NCBI RefSeq assembly: GCF_030269325.1
Contig: NZ_BSTD01000007.1
Coordinates: 372,001-436,000, forward strand
Origin: Amycolatopsis sp. NBRC 101858
GTDB lineage: Bacteria; Actinomycetota; Actinomycetes; Mycobacteriales; Pseudonocardiaceae
Reading direction: 5' to 3'
Length of the DNA stretch: 64,000 nt
Positions 16,810 to 25,710 of the stretch are shown here, piece after piece; positions within the stretch are counted from its first letter, which is position 1, and the number at the start of each line of letters is the position of its first letter. The notes beneath the pieces are model-generated. The model saw only the letters and a program-made list of their open reading frames with translations. It was not told the DNA's origin and ran no database searches. The position numbers and the translations under genes are program-made.

Positions 16810-16988
16810 GGGAAGCGACCTCCGCAGGCTGGGCGCGAACACCGGCCGCGAAGGCTCGGCGCTGGGCTACGGCTGCTGGGCTGAACCGCGGGAACGACTT
16901 CGCACCCTACGCCGCGGCCCGGCGCCCGCGCCGATGCTGTGCGGATCCCGACATCCCCGTTTCAGCCGCGCCCCGGCCGGGAACCACG

Positions 16989-17867
16989 TCAGCTCGCCAG
17001 CACCACCGACCGGGTCAGGTGGGCGGGCCGGTCCGGATCGCGGCCCGCCCGCTCCGCCAGGACGACCGCCAGCCGCTGGATCGCGACCAGCTCGGCCAGC
17101 GGGTCCAGCCCGCCCTGGCGGAGGAACGCGCCCGTCGCCTCGATGCGCGACACCAGGTCGGCGTCGAGCGGGGCCAGGCTCCAGACCGCGCGGCCCGGGG
17201 CCGCCACCGCGATCGGGCCGTGGCGGTACTCCATCGCCGAGTACGACTCCGTCCACCACGCCGCTGCCTCGCGGACCTTCAGCGCCGCCTCGTTCGCCAG
17301 CCCGACGGACCATTCGGTACCCAGGAAGGAAATCTGGGACGCCGTCACGAAGGCGTCGAGCGGCTCGGCCAGCGCCCGCGTGACGTCGCCGAGGGCCCGC
17401 TCGACCGGCAACCCCAGGTGGGCGCGCAGGAGCAGCAGCTGGGTCGTCGGGAAGCGGGTCTGCACCACCGAAACCTCGTCGGCGTACGGCAGGCAGACGA
17501 CGTCGCCGGACAGCCGGGCCGCCGGCGAATCGGCCACCGCGGTGATCGTCGTGACGCGGGCGCCCGGGCGGACGCGGGCCAGCGCGTCGAGGATCTCGGT
17601 CGTCGTGCCGGAGCGGGTCATCGCCAGCACCCGGTCGTAGGGCCGCCCGAGTTTCGCCTCCGACGCCGCGAAGACGTCGGTGACGCCCTGGCCCGCGTCT
17701 TCGCGCAGCCGCGCGTAGCTCTGGGCCATGAACAACGACGTCCCGCAGCCGATGACCACCACGCGCTCGCCCGGCGCGGGCAGCTTGGGCGCGTGCTCCG
17801 GCAGCTCCCGCAGGACGCGCGCCCAGCACGCGGGCTGGCTGGTGATCTCGTCGAGGGTGTGCGACAT
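16989..17867 (-). CDS. SIS-domain sugar isomerase/deaminase (AgaS/GlmS-like)
   Basis: 292 residues, two SIS (phosphosugar-binding) halves: VVVIGCGTSLFMAQSYARLRE near residues 36-56 and MTRSGTTTEILDALARVRPGA with the SGxT sugar-phosphate loop around 84-100, then QISFLGTEWSVGLANEAALKVREAAAWWTESYSAMEYRHGPIA, the stretch that carries the catalytic Glu and His in GlmS/AgaS-type isomerases. Members convert amino-sugar 6-phosphates (glucosamine- or galactosamine-6-phosphate) to keto sugars. It is the last gene of the GH114/ABC/GH4 operon, 20 bp after the GH4 gene, consistent with the final step of amino-sugar catabolism. It lacks the glutaminase domain of GlmS, so a biosynthetic role is unlikely. 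Confidence 0.85.
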   Translation of the reverse strand: MSHTLDEITSQPACWARVLRELPEHAPKLPAPGERVVVIGCGTSLFMAQSYARLREDAGQGVTDVFAASEAKLGRPYDRVLAMTRSGTTTEILDALARVRPGARVTTITAVADSPAARLSGDVVCLPYADEVSVVQTRFPTTQLLLLRAHLGLPVERALGDVTRALAEPLDAFVTASQISFLGTEWSVGLANEAALKVREAAAWWTESYSAMEYRHGPIAVAAPGRAVWSLAPLDADLVSRIEATGAFLRQGGLDPLAELVAIQRLAVVLAERAGRDPDRPAHLTRSVVLAS

Positions 17868-17887
17868 GGTTCTCCCGGTCTCGAGGG

Positions 17888-19195
17888 TCAGCGGCCGAGG
17901 GTGGCGCGCAGGGCGGGCTGGAGGCGGTCGCCGTGCGCGCGGACGAGGTCGTCGCACAGCTCGAAGATCCGCTCGACCGGCAACGCGGCCGCCGTCGCCG
18001 GATCGGTCATCGCGGCGTGCCGGATGTGGCGCGGGTCGTCCTCGACGGCCGCGCGCACGACGAGGTCGTTGACGCTCAGGTACGTCCGGTTGAGCGCCGC
18101 GAGCTGCGGCGGCAACGCCCCGATCCGGGTCGGCCGGACGCCGGTGGCGTCGGCCAGGCACGGCACCTCGACCACGCCGCCGGCGGGCAGGTTCTCGATC
18201 AGGCCCCGGTTGACGACGTTGCCGTAGACGGTCCGCGGGGTGCCGGTGAGGACACTGTGGACGATCTGCGGCGCGTATTCGCCGGTGCCTTCGACGGGCA
18301 GCGGCTCGTCGGCCGCGATCGCGTGCCGGGTGCGTTCGTACTCGGCTTCGTTCTCCGCGACGATGCCGAGGTAAGCCCCGACCGGCAGCCGCAGGCGCTC
18401 GATTTCGGAGTCGTGCCCGAGGTACCAGGGCACGTACTCCGCGGAGTGTTCGCTGGTCTCCGTCGGGTAGTAGCCGAGCCGCCGCAGCATGTCGAACCGG
18501 ACGCGCCGCCGCAGCTGCCCGTCGGTGGCGGCCAGCTCCCGCAGCCGCGGGTAGAGGTCGGCGCCCGCGTGCTCCAGCCGCAGGATCCATGCCTGGTGGT
18601 TGACGCCGGCGGCGACGTAGGTGACCTCGCCGAACGGCACCCCGACGAGCTCGGCGAGCCCGTGCACCGTCCAGTACACCGAGTGGCAGAGCCCGACGAC
18701 CCGGGTCAGCCCGGTGACCTCGCTCAGGTACTGGACGTTCATCGCCATCGGGTTGGTGTAGTTCAGCAGCCACGCTTCCGGGCAGACGTCGGCGATGTCT
18801 TCGCCGAGCGCCTTCAGGAACGGGAACGTCCGCAGCGCGCGGAAGATCCCGCCGATGCCGAGGGTGTCGCCGATGGTCTGGCGCAGGCCGTAGCGCGCCG
18901 GGACGTCGAAGTCGGTGCGCGTCGCCTCCCCCATCCCGATCTGGACCATGTTCACGACGAAGTCCGCGCCCGACAACGCTTCGCGGCGGTCCGGGTGCGC
19001 GGTGAGCACCGGCTTGACGCCCCGGGCGGCGGCGATCCGCCGGGCCGCGGCCAGAGCCGTCGCCAGCCGGTCCGGGTCGATGTCGTGCAGGGCGATGTGC
19101 ACGCCGTCCAGCTCCGGGTAGGCGAACAGGTCGGCGAGCAGGCCCTGGGTGAACACGACGCTGCCCGCGCCGACGAAGGTGATCTTGGGGGTCAT
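17888..19195 (-). CDS. Family 4 glycosidase (GH4, NAD- and metal-dependent)
   Basis: 435 residues, usual GH4 length. NAD-binding GAGSVVFTQGLLADLF at residues 9-24, DIDPDRL, NMVQIGMGEATRTDF, the metal/substrate motif GLCHSVYW with Cys170 and His171, NYTNPMAMN, and GVNHQAWIL with His200 are as in alpha-galactosidase/alpha-glucosidase GH4 enzymes (MelA/AglA-like). These work by an oxidation-elimination mechanism in the cytosol on imported saccharides. In its operon the expected substrate is an oligosaccharide released by the GH114 enzyme; alpha-galactosaminidase activity is a possible specificity but is inference. Followed 20 bp later by the SIS isomerase. Confidence 0.92.
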   Translation of the reverse strand: MTPKITFVGAGSVVFTQGLLADLFAYPELDGVHIALHDIDPDRLATALAAARRIAAARGVKPVLTAHPDRREALSGADFVVNMVQIGMGEATRTDFDVPARYGLRQTIGDTLGIGGIFRALRTFPFLKALGEDIADVCPEAWLLNYTNPMAMNVQYLSEVTGLTRVVGLCHSVYWTVHGLAELVGVPFGEVTYVAAGVNHQAWILRLEHAGADLYPRLRELAATDGQLRRRVRFDMLRRLGYYPTETSEHSAEYVPWYLGHDSEIERLRLPVGAYLGIVAENEAEYERTRHAIAADEPLPVEGTGEYAPQIVHSVLTGTPRTVYGNVVNRGLIENLPAGGVVEVPCLADATGVRPTRIGALPPQLAALNRTYLSVNDLVVRAAVEDDPRHIRHAAMTDPATAAALPVERIFELCDDLVRAHGDRLQPALRATLGR

Positions 19196-19231
19196 GCGAG
19201 GTCCGATCCGGTTGTGCGAAGGGGAGGAGGG

Positions 19232-20110
19232 TCAGCCCTTGAGCCCGCTGGAGGTCACGGACTGGACGAACGTCTTCTGCGCGCCGAGGAAGGCCAGCAG
19301 CACGGGCAGGACGGTGATGACGTTGCCCGCCATCACCGCGGCCCAGTTCGTGTGGTGCTGGCCCTGGAACGTGGTGAGCCCCAGCTGCAGGGTGTAGGTC
19401 GTGTCGTGGTTGAGCGCGATCAGCGGCCAGGTCAGGTCGTTCCAGGTGGTCAGGAACGTCAGCACCGCCACCGTGGCCAGCGCGGGCCGGGACAGCGGCA
19501 GCACGATGGTGAACAGCACGCGCAGCCGCGAGCAGCCGTCGATCCACGCGGCTTCTTCGAGTTCCCGGGGCAGCGACAGGAAGAACTGGCGCAGCAGGAA
19601 CACCGCGAACGGCGTCACCAGCGACGGCACGATGAGCGCGCCCAGGCTGTCGATCAGGCCGAGCTTCTTCATCACCAGGAACGTCGGGATCATGGTGAGC
19701 TGGAACGGGATCGCCATCGTCGCGACCATCAGCGCGAGCAGTGCCCGTGAACCGGCGAACCGCATCCGCGCGAACGCGTACCCGCCCAGCGCGCCGAACA
19801 GCAGGTTCGACACCACGGTGACCGCCGAGACGATCAGCGAGTTCCCGAACCAGCGCAGGAACAGCGCGTTCTCGAGGACGTAGCGGTACCCGGCGAAGTC
19901 CACATGGGACGGCCACAGCGCGGGCGGGAACCGGTTGATCTCGGCGTTGCTCATCACCGAGCTGAGCAGCAGCCACACCAGCGGCGCGGCGAACACCAGC
20001 GCCAGCGGCACGAGCAGCAGGTGCCACGGGCTGAACGGCAGCCGGGGCCGGCGCGGCACGGGCAGCACGCGGGTCGCGGGTACTTCGAGCTGCGCGGGCG
20101 GTGTGGTCAT
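19232..20110 (-). CDS. Sugar ABC transporter permease, MalG/UgpE type
   Basis: 292 residues with about six membrane helices (HLLLVPLALVFAAPLVWLLLSS, FGNSLIVSAVTVVSNLLFG and others). The EAA loop that contacts the ATPase is visible: EEAAWIDGCSRLRVLFTIVLPLSRPALATVAV near residues 195-225. It follows the partner permease with a 4-bp overlap (start at 20110, upstream stop at 20107). The operon has no ATP-binding subunit, as is common in actinobacteria where one MsiK-like ATPase serves several sugar importers. Confidence 0.92.
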   Translation of the reverse strand: MTTPPAQLEVPATRVLPVPRRPRLPFSPWHLLLVPLALVFAAPLVWLLLSSVMSNAEINRFPPALWPSHVDFAGYRYVLENALFLRWFGNSLIVSAVTVVSNLLFGALGGYAFARMRFAGSRALLALMVATMAIPFQLTMIPTFLVMKKLGLIDSLGALIVPSLVTPFAVFLLRQFFLSLPRELEEAAWIDGCSRLRVLFTIVLPLSRPALATVAVLTFLTTWNDLTWPLIALNHDTTYTLQLGLTTFQGQHHTNWAAVMAGNVITVLPVLLAFLGAQKTFVQSVTSSGLKG

Positions 20111-21084
20111 CGGAGGGCCTTCCCGGGCCGGCGCAGCACGCGCAGGACGACCACGGCGACGAGCAGGGCGAGCGCGAGCACGTAGGCCGACGCCGCGCCG
20201 TAGCCGGCCGTGAAGTTCTTGAACGCCTGCTCCCAGACGAAGTAGACGATGACCGTCGTGGAGCCGAGCGGGCCGCCCTTGGTCGTCACGTAGACCAGGT
20301 CGAACACCTGCAGCGACGTGATGAGCTGCCACAGCACGAGGAACAGCGTCACCGGCGTGACCGCGGGCAGCGTCACGTGCCGGAGCACGCGCCAGGTGCC
20401 GGCACCGTCCAGCCGCGCGGCCTCGACCAGCGACGGCGGCACGTCCTGCAGCGCGGCCAGGTACACCACGACGCAGAAGCCCGTGCCGCTCCACAGCGTG
20501 ATGCCGACCAGCACCAGCAGTGCCTGCGCCGGATCGGTCAGGAACCCCTGCGGGGACACGCCGAGGTGGTGCAGCAGCGAGTTGGCCGCGCCGAACTGCG
20601 GGTCGAGGATGAAGGAGAACAGCACGCCCTGGGCGGTCGCCGACAGCACGAACGGGACCAGCACCAGCGTGCGGTAGAGCCCGGCCAGGCGGATGCGCCG
20701 GTTCAGCGCCTGGGCCAGCAGGAACCCGAACAGGATGCTGAGCGGGACGTAGAGCACCGTGTACAGCACGGTGTTCCCGACCGCCTGGGCGAAGTGCGGG
20801 TCCTGGGCGAGGGCCGCGTAGTTGTCCAGGCCGGTCCAGCGGCTGGGGGTCACCAGGTCGTCGACCTGGAAGGAGAGCACCAGCGACCAGGCGACGGGCA
20901 CCACGCCGAGGCCGAGGATGATGAGGACGGCGGGCGAGACGTAGGCCCAGGCCGCCGCGGTTTCGCGGCGCCGCCTGCGTTGGACGGGTGTGACCGGGGT
21001 TTTCGGGGGTTCCGGGTGGCGGAGCCCCCGGCCCGAGGCGGAGCCTCGGCTTGGCACGGTGATGGGCCTCGGCAGTCCGGGCAT
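20107..21084 (-). CDS. Sugar ABC transporter permease, MalF/UgpA type
   Basis: 325 residues. A Pro/Arg-rich cytosolic N-terminus of about 45 residues precedes six membrane helices (AYVSPAVLIILGLGVVPVAWSLVLSF is the first). EAA loop SLVEAARLDGAGTWRVLRHVTLPAVTPVTLFLV near residues 230-260. Start 21084 is ATG with GGGAGCC upstream. It lies 9 bp after the binding-protein gene and overlaps the second permease by 4 bp. Confidence 0.92.
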   Translation of the reverse strand: MPGLPRPITVPSRGSASGRGLRHPEPPKTPVTPVQRRRRRETAAAWAYVSPAVLIILGLGVVPVAWSLVLSFQVDDLVTPSRWTGLDNYAALAQDPHFAQAVGNTVLYTVLYVPLSILFGFLLAQALNRRIRLAGLYRTLVLVPFVLSATAQGVLFSFILDPQFGAANSLLHHLGVSPQGFLTDPAQALLVLVGITLWSGTGFCVVVYLAALQDVPPSLVEAARLDGAGTWRVLRHVTLPAVTPVTLFLVLWQLITSLQVFDLVYVTTKGGPLGSTTVIVYFVWEQAFKNFTAGYGAASAYVLALALLVAVVVLRVLRRPGKALR

Positions 21085-21093
21085 GGCGGCTCC

Positions 21094-22359
21094 CTATCGC
21101 GGAATGATCAGGGCGGCGTTCGCGGCCGCGGCGCAGTCGCGCAGCGCGTCGGCCGGGGTCGCCTGGCCGAGCAGCACGGCGACGATCGCGGTGCCGACGG
21201 CGGCCGACACCTGGGGGTAGGCCGGGTGCACCGGCCGGACGCGGGCGTTCTCCAGCGCGTCGACGAAGACCGGCAGACCGGGGGTCTCCGCGGTTTTCTC
21301 CTGCCACGCCGGCAGTTGCTGCGTCGCGCGGCTCAGCGGGAGGCTGCCCGCGCCGTCGTCCCAGCGGACGTCCTGGGCCGGGTCGGCCAGCCAGGACAGG
21401 AAGGTGCGCGCCGCCTCGACGCGCTCCTCGCCGTTGTCGAACAGCGTCCACGTGTCCGGGCCCGAAATGGTCACCGGCCGGCCGCTGAAGCTGGGCAGCG
21501 GCACGATCGCGTAGTCGACCCCGGCGTCGGCGATGTCGGGCAGCTGCCACGGGCCGGTCGGGACCATGCCGATGTGGCCGGCTTCGAACGCCTGGTACAT
21601 CTGCTCGCTGCCGGTCTTCGGGTCGAGGTAGACGGCCTTCGCCGCGGCGAGGTCGCGGACGACCTCCAGCGCCCGCACGCCCTGGTCGGCGAACCCGATG
21701 CCGCGCCCGCCCGCGCCGATGACGTCACCGCCGAGGTCCCACACCATCGGCCACAGCCGCCACACGGTGTCCTCGTCACCGGTGGCGGGCCAGGCGGTGC
21801 CGAAGGTGCCGTTGCCCGCGTCGGTGAGTTTCCTCGCCGTATCGACGAAGTCGGCCCACGTCCAGCCCGCGGCGGGCAACGGGATGCCCGCCTGCTCGAA
21901 CAGCGCCTTGTTGCACACCACGGCCAGCGAATCGAGCAGCGCCGGGACCGCGCGGACCCGGCCGTTGACGGTGACCGCTTCCCGGGCGGGTGCCCAGAAA
22001 CCGGGGCCGGCGTCGACGAGGTCGGTGACGTCGACGACGCTCGGGCTGCGCGCGACGCTGGCGAGGTCCGAGCCGAAGACGTAGGCGATGTCCGGGAACG
22101 ACCCCGACGCGAGCGCCGCGGTGATCTTCTGGAGCATCGCGTCGGCGAGGACACCGCCACCCAGGTCGATCCGGATGCCGGGGTGCGTCCGGTGGAAGTC
22201 CGCGACGAGCGCGTCGAGGACCTTCTTGCCGGTGTCGGTCTGGCCGTGCCAGACCTCGACGGTGACGGGGCCGCCGGTGGCCCGCGCCGGGCCGCAGCCG
22301 GCGACGGCCGCTCCCAGCGCGAGACCACCGGCGCCGCGCAGGAATCCGCGGCGGTCCAT
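21094..22359 (-). CDS. Sugar ABC transporter substrate-binding lipoprotein (Tat signal)
   Basis: 421 residues. The signal MDRRGFLRGAGGLALGAAVAGC combines a twin-arginine motif and a lipobox (AVAGC), so a lipid-anchored protein exported by Tat is expected. The mature chain is a family-1 extracellular binding protein: VEVWHGQTDTGKKVLDALVADFHRTHPGIRI, SGSFPDIAYVFGSDLASVA, and GPWQLPDI with MVPTGPW typical of maltose-type solute binders. It should capture oligosaccharides for the two permeases that follow. The ATG shares its A with the TGA of the GH114 gene (TGATG), so translation is coupled to it. Confidence 0.92.
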   Translation of the reverse strand: MDRRGFLRGAGGLALGAAVAGCGPARATGGPVTVEVWHGQTDTGKKVLDALVADFHRTHPGIRIDLGGGVLADAMLQKITAALASGSFPDIAYVFGSDLASVARSPSVVDVTDLVDAGPGFWAPAREAVTVNGRVRAVPALLDSLAVVCNKALFEQAGIPLPAAGWTWADFVDTARKLTDAGNGTFGTAWPATGDEDTVWRLWPMVWDLGGDVIGAGGRGIGFADQGVRALEVVRDLAAAKAVYLDPKTGSEQMYQAFEAGHIGMVPTGPWQLPDIADAGVDYAIVPLPSFSGRPVTISGPDTWTLFDNGEERVEAARTFLSWLADPAQDVRWDDGAGSLPLSRATQQLPAWQEKTAETPGLPVFVDALENARVRPVHPAYPQVSAAVGTAIVAVLLGQATPADALRDCAAAANAALIIPR

Positions 22360-23162
22360 CAGCAGGTCTTGCGGACGTAGCCGGCTTCGCCCTTCGGGAC
22401 GACGTCGAGGTCGCGGCGCACGATGCTCAGCGAGCTCCACCGGCTGCAGGCGGTCTTGAGCCCGCTGTCGGTGTACTCGATGACGATCACGTGGTCGCCG
22501 AACGCGGGCGTGAACTCGCCGCAGTTCTTCTGCTGCCCGCACTCTTCGGCGATGGCGAAGTCGAGGCCGTTCGCCTGGCGCTGGTCGGACAGCTCGGAGG
22601 TGTTCTTCTGGGCGATCGCCAGGCCCTTTCCGTGGGCGTGGGCGGACAGCAGGCGGATGTAGGCCTGCGCGTTGGCGTCGCTCAGAAGTCCCTTGGAGCG
22701 CGTGTAACTGTCGTAGTTGTCGGGCTCGATCGCCTGGTAGCCCCGGGCCGCGCAGTCGTCGACCCAGGCGTTCACCTTGGCCGCGACGCGGGTCCGCTTG
22801 TCCGCGGTGCGCAGGTCGAGGAGGGCCTCGTCCCAGTCCTTGTCGATGACGACGTTGCCGTTGGCGTCGCGGAGAAGCAGGTCGCCCCACTCCCCCTCGG
22901 CGCCGGGCTGGGCCTGGAAAGCGTTGACGTAGCAGATGTTGTAGAGGCCCGCGGCGGGCGAGGCGGTGTGGTCGCGGCTGACGACCTTGACGTCGCTTGC
23001 CGGGGTGTAGGCGCCGCCGATCTGGTAGTCGAAGCCGGCCTTGACCGGCGGGGGCGTGACGGTGGCTGCCGGTGCCGCGGAGGCGGAACACGCGGTTCCG
23101 GCCACGACCATGACCGCCAGGGCGGCGCCGGCGAGGAACTGAACGCGGGAAGAGGGCATCAT
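22359..23162 (-). CDS. Endo-alpha-1,4-polygalactosaminidase-like secreted protein (GH114)
   Basis: 267 residues from ATG 23162 (ATG 23159 is equally possible; GGAG lies just upstream). A signal peptide ends near VMVVAGTACSAS, perhaps lipidated at Cys. The mature domain has GH114 features: FDYQIGGAYTPA near its start, YNICYVNAFQAQPG, VIDKDWDEALLDLRTADKRTRVAAKVNAWVDDCAARGYQAIEPDNYDSY, and GLAIAQKNTSEL, FAIAEECG. GH114/DUF297 enzymes cut alpha-1,4-linked galactosamine polymers such as those in fungal galactosaminogalactan or Pel. As the first gene of the sugar ABC operon it would act outside the cell on the polymer imported as fragments. Assignment rests on family resemblance, not on a search. 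Confidence 0.82.
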   Translation of the reverse strand: MMPSSRVQFLAGAALAVMVVAGTACSASAAPAATVTPPPVKAGFDYQIGGAYTPASDVKVVSRDHTASPAAGLYNICYVNAFQAQPGAEGEWGDLLLRDANGNVVIDKDWDEALLDLRTADKRTRVAAKVNAWVDDCAARGYQAIEPDNYDSYTRSKGLLSDANAQAYIRLLSAHAHGKGLAIAQKNTSELSDQRQANGLDFAIAEECGQQKNCGEFTPAFGDHVIVIEYTDSGLKTACSRWSSLSIVRRDLDVVPKGEAGYVRKTC

Positions 23163-23435
23163 CGGGCTCCGGATGATGGTGGGCACGACCCCGCCTCGGA
23201 CCACGAGCGCGTCCTGGCGACTCAGTCCGGGCTCGCGGCGGGGGCCGACATACCGGCTGGGCGTACCTCTGACGTCGGGCGTCCGTTCCGACGTGCTCAG
23301 CAGTAAAGCGAGCAACACCGGGCATGTCAAGTGCTCGATAGTGCAGGAAGTCCGGCCTTATTGGACAGAATTGCGCGTGACGGGCGGCCTGGTAGCGTCC
23401 GATTTCCGTAGTTCGACCAGGTTCCCGGGGGTGTG

Positions 23436-24524
23436 ATGACGGCCAGCGCGCCGGGGCCGGTCGAGGCGCAGTTCCGGGCGTCGGTCGCCCGGTTCGCCGG
23501 GCCCGCGCGAGCCGTCGCCACCGCGGCCGTCGGCGTCTTCGGGGTGGTCGCGGCCCCGGGCGCGTTCCCGGCTTTCGGGTTGCTCGCGGTGACTCTCGTC
23601 GCGGGCGCCGCCGACGTCTTCGCCGGGCGGCGCACGTCGTTCGCGCTGGGGGTGGTGCGGGCCGGGGCGGTGGGTGCGTGCCAGCCGTGGATCACGTCGG
23701 TGCCCGGCGAGGCGAGCCTGTGGGCGGTGAACGTCCTCACGATCACGGCGATCACGTGGCAGTGGGAGCACCCGCCGCGGCTGACCGGGCCGGCGCTGGT
23801 GGTGCTGCTGGCCGTGGGGATCACCGCGGGCGGCGGGGACTGGCTGCCGGTGGCGCTGCGGGTCGTGGTGGAGACCGTGCTGGCGCGGCTGGCGTTCGTG
23901 CTGCTCATCCGCTCGACGTCCCGCACGGACACGGCACGCGCCGAGCAGGCGGCGCTCGAGCGGGCGGCGGCGCTCGACCGGGACCGCCGCCGCCGCGAGC
24001 GCGAGTACCTGGCGCTGCTGCACGACACGGCATCGGCGACGTTCCTGACGGTGGCATCCGGCGCGGCGGCGGATCCTTCCGCGGTAGCCGGGTACGCGGC
24101 CCGCGACTTGGCGATCCTGACCGGTTCACCGCGGGAGGAGGACACCCCGGCCGACCTGGAGGCGGGTCTGCGCGCGACGCTGGCGGGGCGTGCGCTGCCG
24201 GTCGAGGCGGTGTGGGAGCCGGTGCCGCTGATCCCGGCATCGGCGGCGTTGGCGTTGGTGCGCGCGGCGGAGGAGGCGTTGCGGAACGCCGAACGCCATT
24301 CGGGCGCGGACTCGGTTTCGCTGCGGTTGGGTGCTTCGCCGGACGGAGTGGCGGTGACGATCACCGACGACGGCGCGGGCTTCGACCCGGCCTCGGTTCC
24401 CTTGGCGCGACGCGGGGTGCGGGGGTCGGTGGTCGAGCGGATGCGCGCGGCGGGCGGGACGGCGGAGGTGACGTCGAGCCCCGGCGCGGGGACGGTCGTG
24501 ACGTTGAGGTGGTCCCGTGGCTGA
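23436..24524 (+). CDS. Membrane histidine kinase (HisKA_3 type)
   Basis: 362 residues from ATG 23436 (GTG 23433 immediately before it is an alternative). Residues 20-165 contain about five hydrophobic membrane segments with no extracellular sensor domain. A helical linker with RDRRRREREYLALLHDTASATFL supplies the phosphorylatable His (about 196), in the slot of the NarL-partner kinases, and the ATPase part shows EEALRNAERHS (N box), DDGAGFDP (G1) and RGVRGSVVERM (G2). It should phosphorylate the response regulator encoded downstream. Its end overlaps the next gene by 8 bp. It is divergent from the GH114 operon. Confidence 0.88.
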   Translation: MTASAPGPVEAQFRASVARFAGPARAVATAAVGVFGVVAAPGAFPAFGLLAVTLVAGAADVFAGRRTSFALGVVRAGAVGACQPWITSVPGEASLWAVNVLTITAITWQWEHPPRLTGPALVVLLAVGITAGGGDWLPVALRVVVETVLARLAFVLLIRSTSRTDTARAEQAALERAAALDRDRRRREREYLALLHDTASATFLTVASGAAADPSAVAGYAARDLAILTGSPREEDTPADLEAGLRATLAGRALPVEAVWEPVPLIPASAALALVRAAEEALRNAERHSGADSVSLRLGASPDGVAVTITDDGAGFDPASVPLARRGVRGSVVERMRAAGGTAEVTSSPGAGTVVTLRWSRG

Positions 24525-25710
24525 GCCGGCGGGCGAAAAGCCGGCCGGTCCGGGTTCCCCGGGCGCTGCCGCACCTGCGAACGCGACCACCGCCGCCGAA
24601 ACCGCGTCCCCAGCCGACCCCGCCACCTCCGGCGATCCTGCTGTCCGGCTTGCCGCCGCCATCCGGGTCGTGCTGCTCGGAGTCACCGGCATCATCCAGC
24701 TCGGCCTCGGGCTCGCTCCCCTTCTCCGGCACCACTCCGCCTACCGGCCGCCCTTTCTCGCCGATCTCGCCTACGCCGCCCTTGCCGGGGTCACCGCCCT
24801 CTGTGCCCTCTGGGTGCTGCGTCGCAAGCCCCTTCCCACCGCGGTGGCCGTCGGCGGGACGCTTGTCGTTCTGCTCGCCTCCTCCGCCGCGACCGCCGCG
24901 TTGCCGCCGGACTCCTTCTTCCGGGAGCCGCACTGGTCCTTCGGGCTCGTCGGGTGGCATCTGCTCGTCCTGCTCGCCGATCGGCCGCCCGCCCTGCTCA
25001 CCGCGCTCGGCGCCCACACCGCCGCCAGCGTCACGCAGTTCCTGCTCGGCGGGACTCCCACGCGCACCGAGCTCGGCGATGCCGCGATCGTGCTCTTCGG
25101 CGTCACCGTCTTCCAGCTCGCCATCGCCGGGCTGATCCGGCTGCTCGACCGCCGTGCCGGGGAAGCCGCCGCGGCCGCCGCCGGACGGGAGCGCCTCGCC
25201 ATCCGGGCCGCCCTCGCCGCGCAGGCCGGGCGGGACCTGCGCGCCGGGTTCGCCGAACAGCTCGGGGCCACCCTGCCGCTGCTGGCCGGTCTCGCCGACG
25301 GCACCGTCGACCCCCGCACGCCCGACGCCCGCGCCCGCTGTGCGCTCGCCGCCGCGCAGCTGCGACGGCTCTTCGCCGAAAACGACGACGTGCCCGATCC
25401 GCTGGTGCACGAGGTCACCGCGTGCCTCGACGTCGCCGAGCGGCGCGGGGTCGCCGTGACGCTCGCCGTGAGCGGGGACGTCGTCGACGTCCCGGCGCCG
25501 GCCCGCCGCGCCCTGACCGGCCCGGTGCTCACCGCACTGGCCGCCGCCCGCACCCGGGCCCGCGTGAGCGTGCTGCGCACCCCCGAGCTGGTGCGCGTCG
25601 CCGTGGTCGCGGACGGCTCCGCGGAAGTGACCGGATCCGCGGCGGTCCCCGTCACGTCCCACTCCCGGGACGGGCAGACCTGGATGGAGGCGCGGTGGCG
25701 ACCCGAGTGA
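24517..25710 (+). CDS. Membrane kinase-like partner without catalytic residues
   Basis: 397 residues, starting at GTG 24517 and overlapping the kinase upstream by 8 bp. After a Pro/Ala/Thr-rich stretch it has about five membrane segments (AAIRVVLLGVTGIIQLGLGL, LAYAALAGVTALCALWVL, TAVAVGGTLVVLLASSAATAAL and so on) and a cytosolic half laid out like a kinase (helical linker QAGRDLRAGFAEQLGATLPLLAGL, then HEVTACLDVAERRGVAVTLAVSGDV), but it has no His at the expected position and no N or G boxes. It is best read as a catalytically dead kinase that pairs with or modulates the upstream kinase. It overlaps the response regulator by 16 bp. Confidence 0.8.
   Translation: MAEPAGEKPAGPGSPGAAAPANATTAAETASPADPATSGDPAVRLAAAIRVVLLGVTGIIQLGLGLAPLLRHHSAYRPPFLADLAYAALAGVTALCALWVLRRKPLPTAVAVGGTLVVLLASSAATAALPPDSFFREPHWSFGLVGWHLLVLLADRPPALLTALGAHTAASVTQFLLGGTPTRTELGDAAIVLFGVTVFQLAIAGLIRLLDRRAGEAAAAAAGRERLAIRAALAAQAGRDLRAGFAEQLGATLPLLAGLADGTVDPRTPDARARCALAAAQLRRLFAENDDVPDPLVHEVTACLDVAERRGVAVTLAVSGDVVDVPAPARRALTGPVLTALAAARTRARVSVLRTPELVRVAVVADGSAEVTGSAAVPVTSHSRDGQTWMEARWRPE

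Noticed and set aside
17933-22380. Long plus-strand frames opposite the sugar ABC/GH4 operon (605 and 759 residues)
   Set aside because: Antisense shadows with no domains, no ribosome sites and composition typical of reverse-complemented coding sequence.
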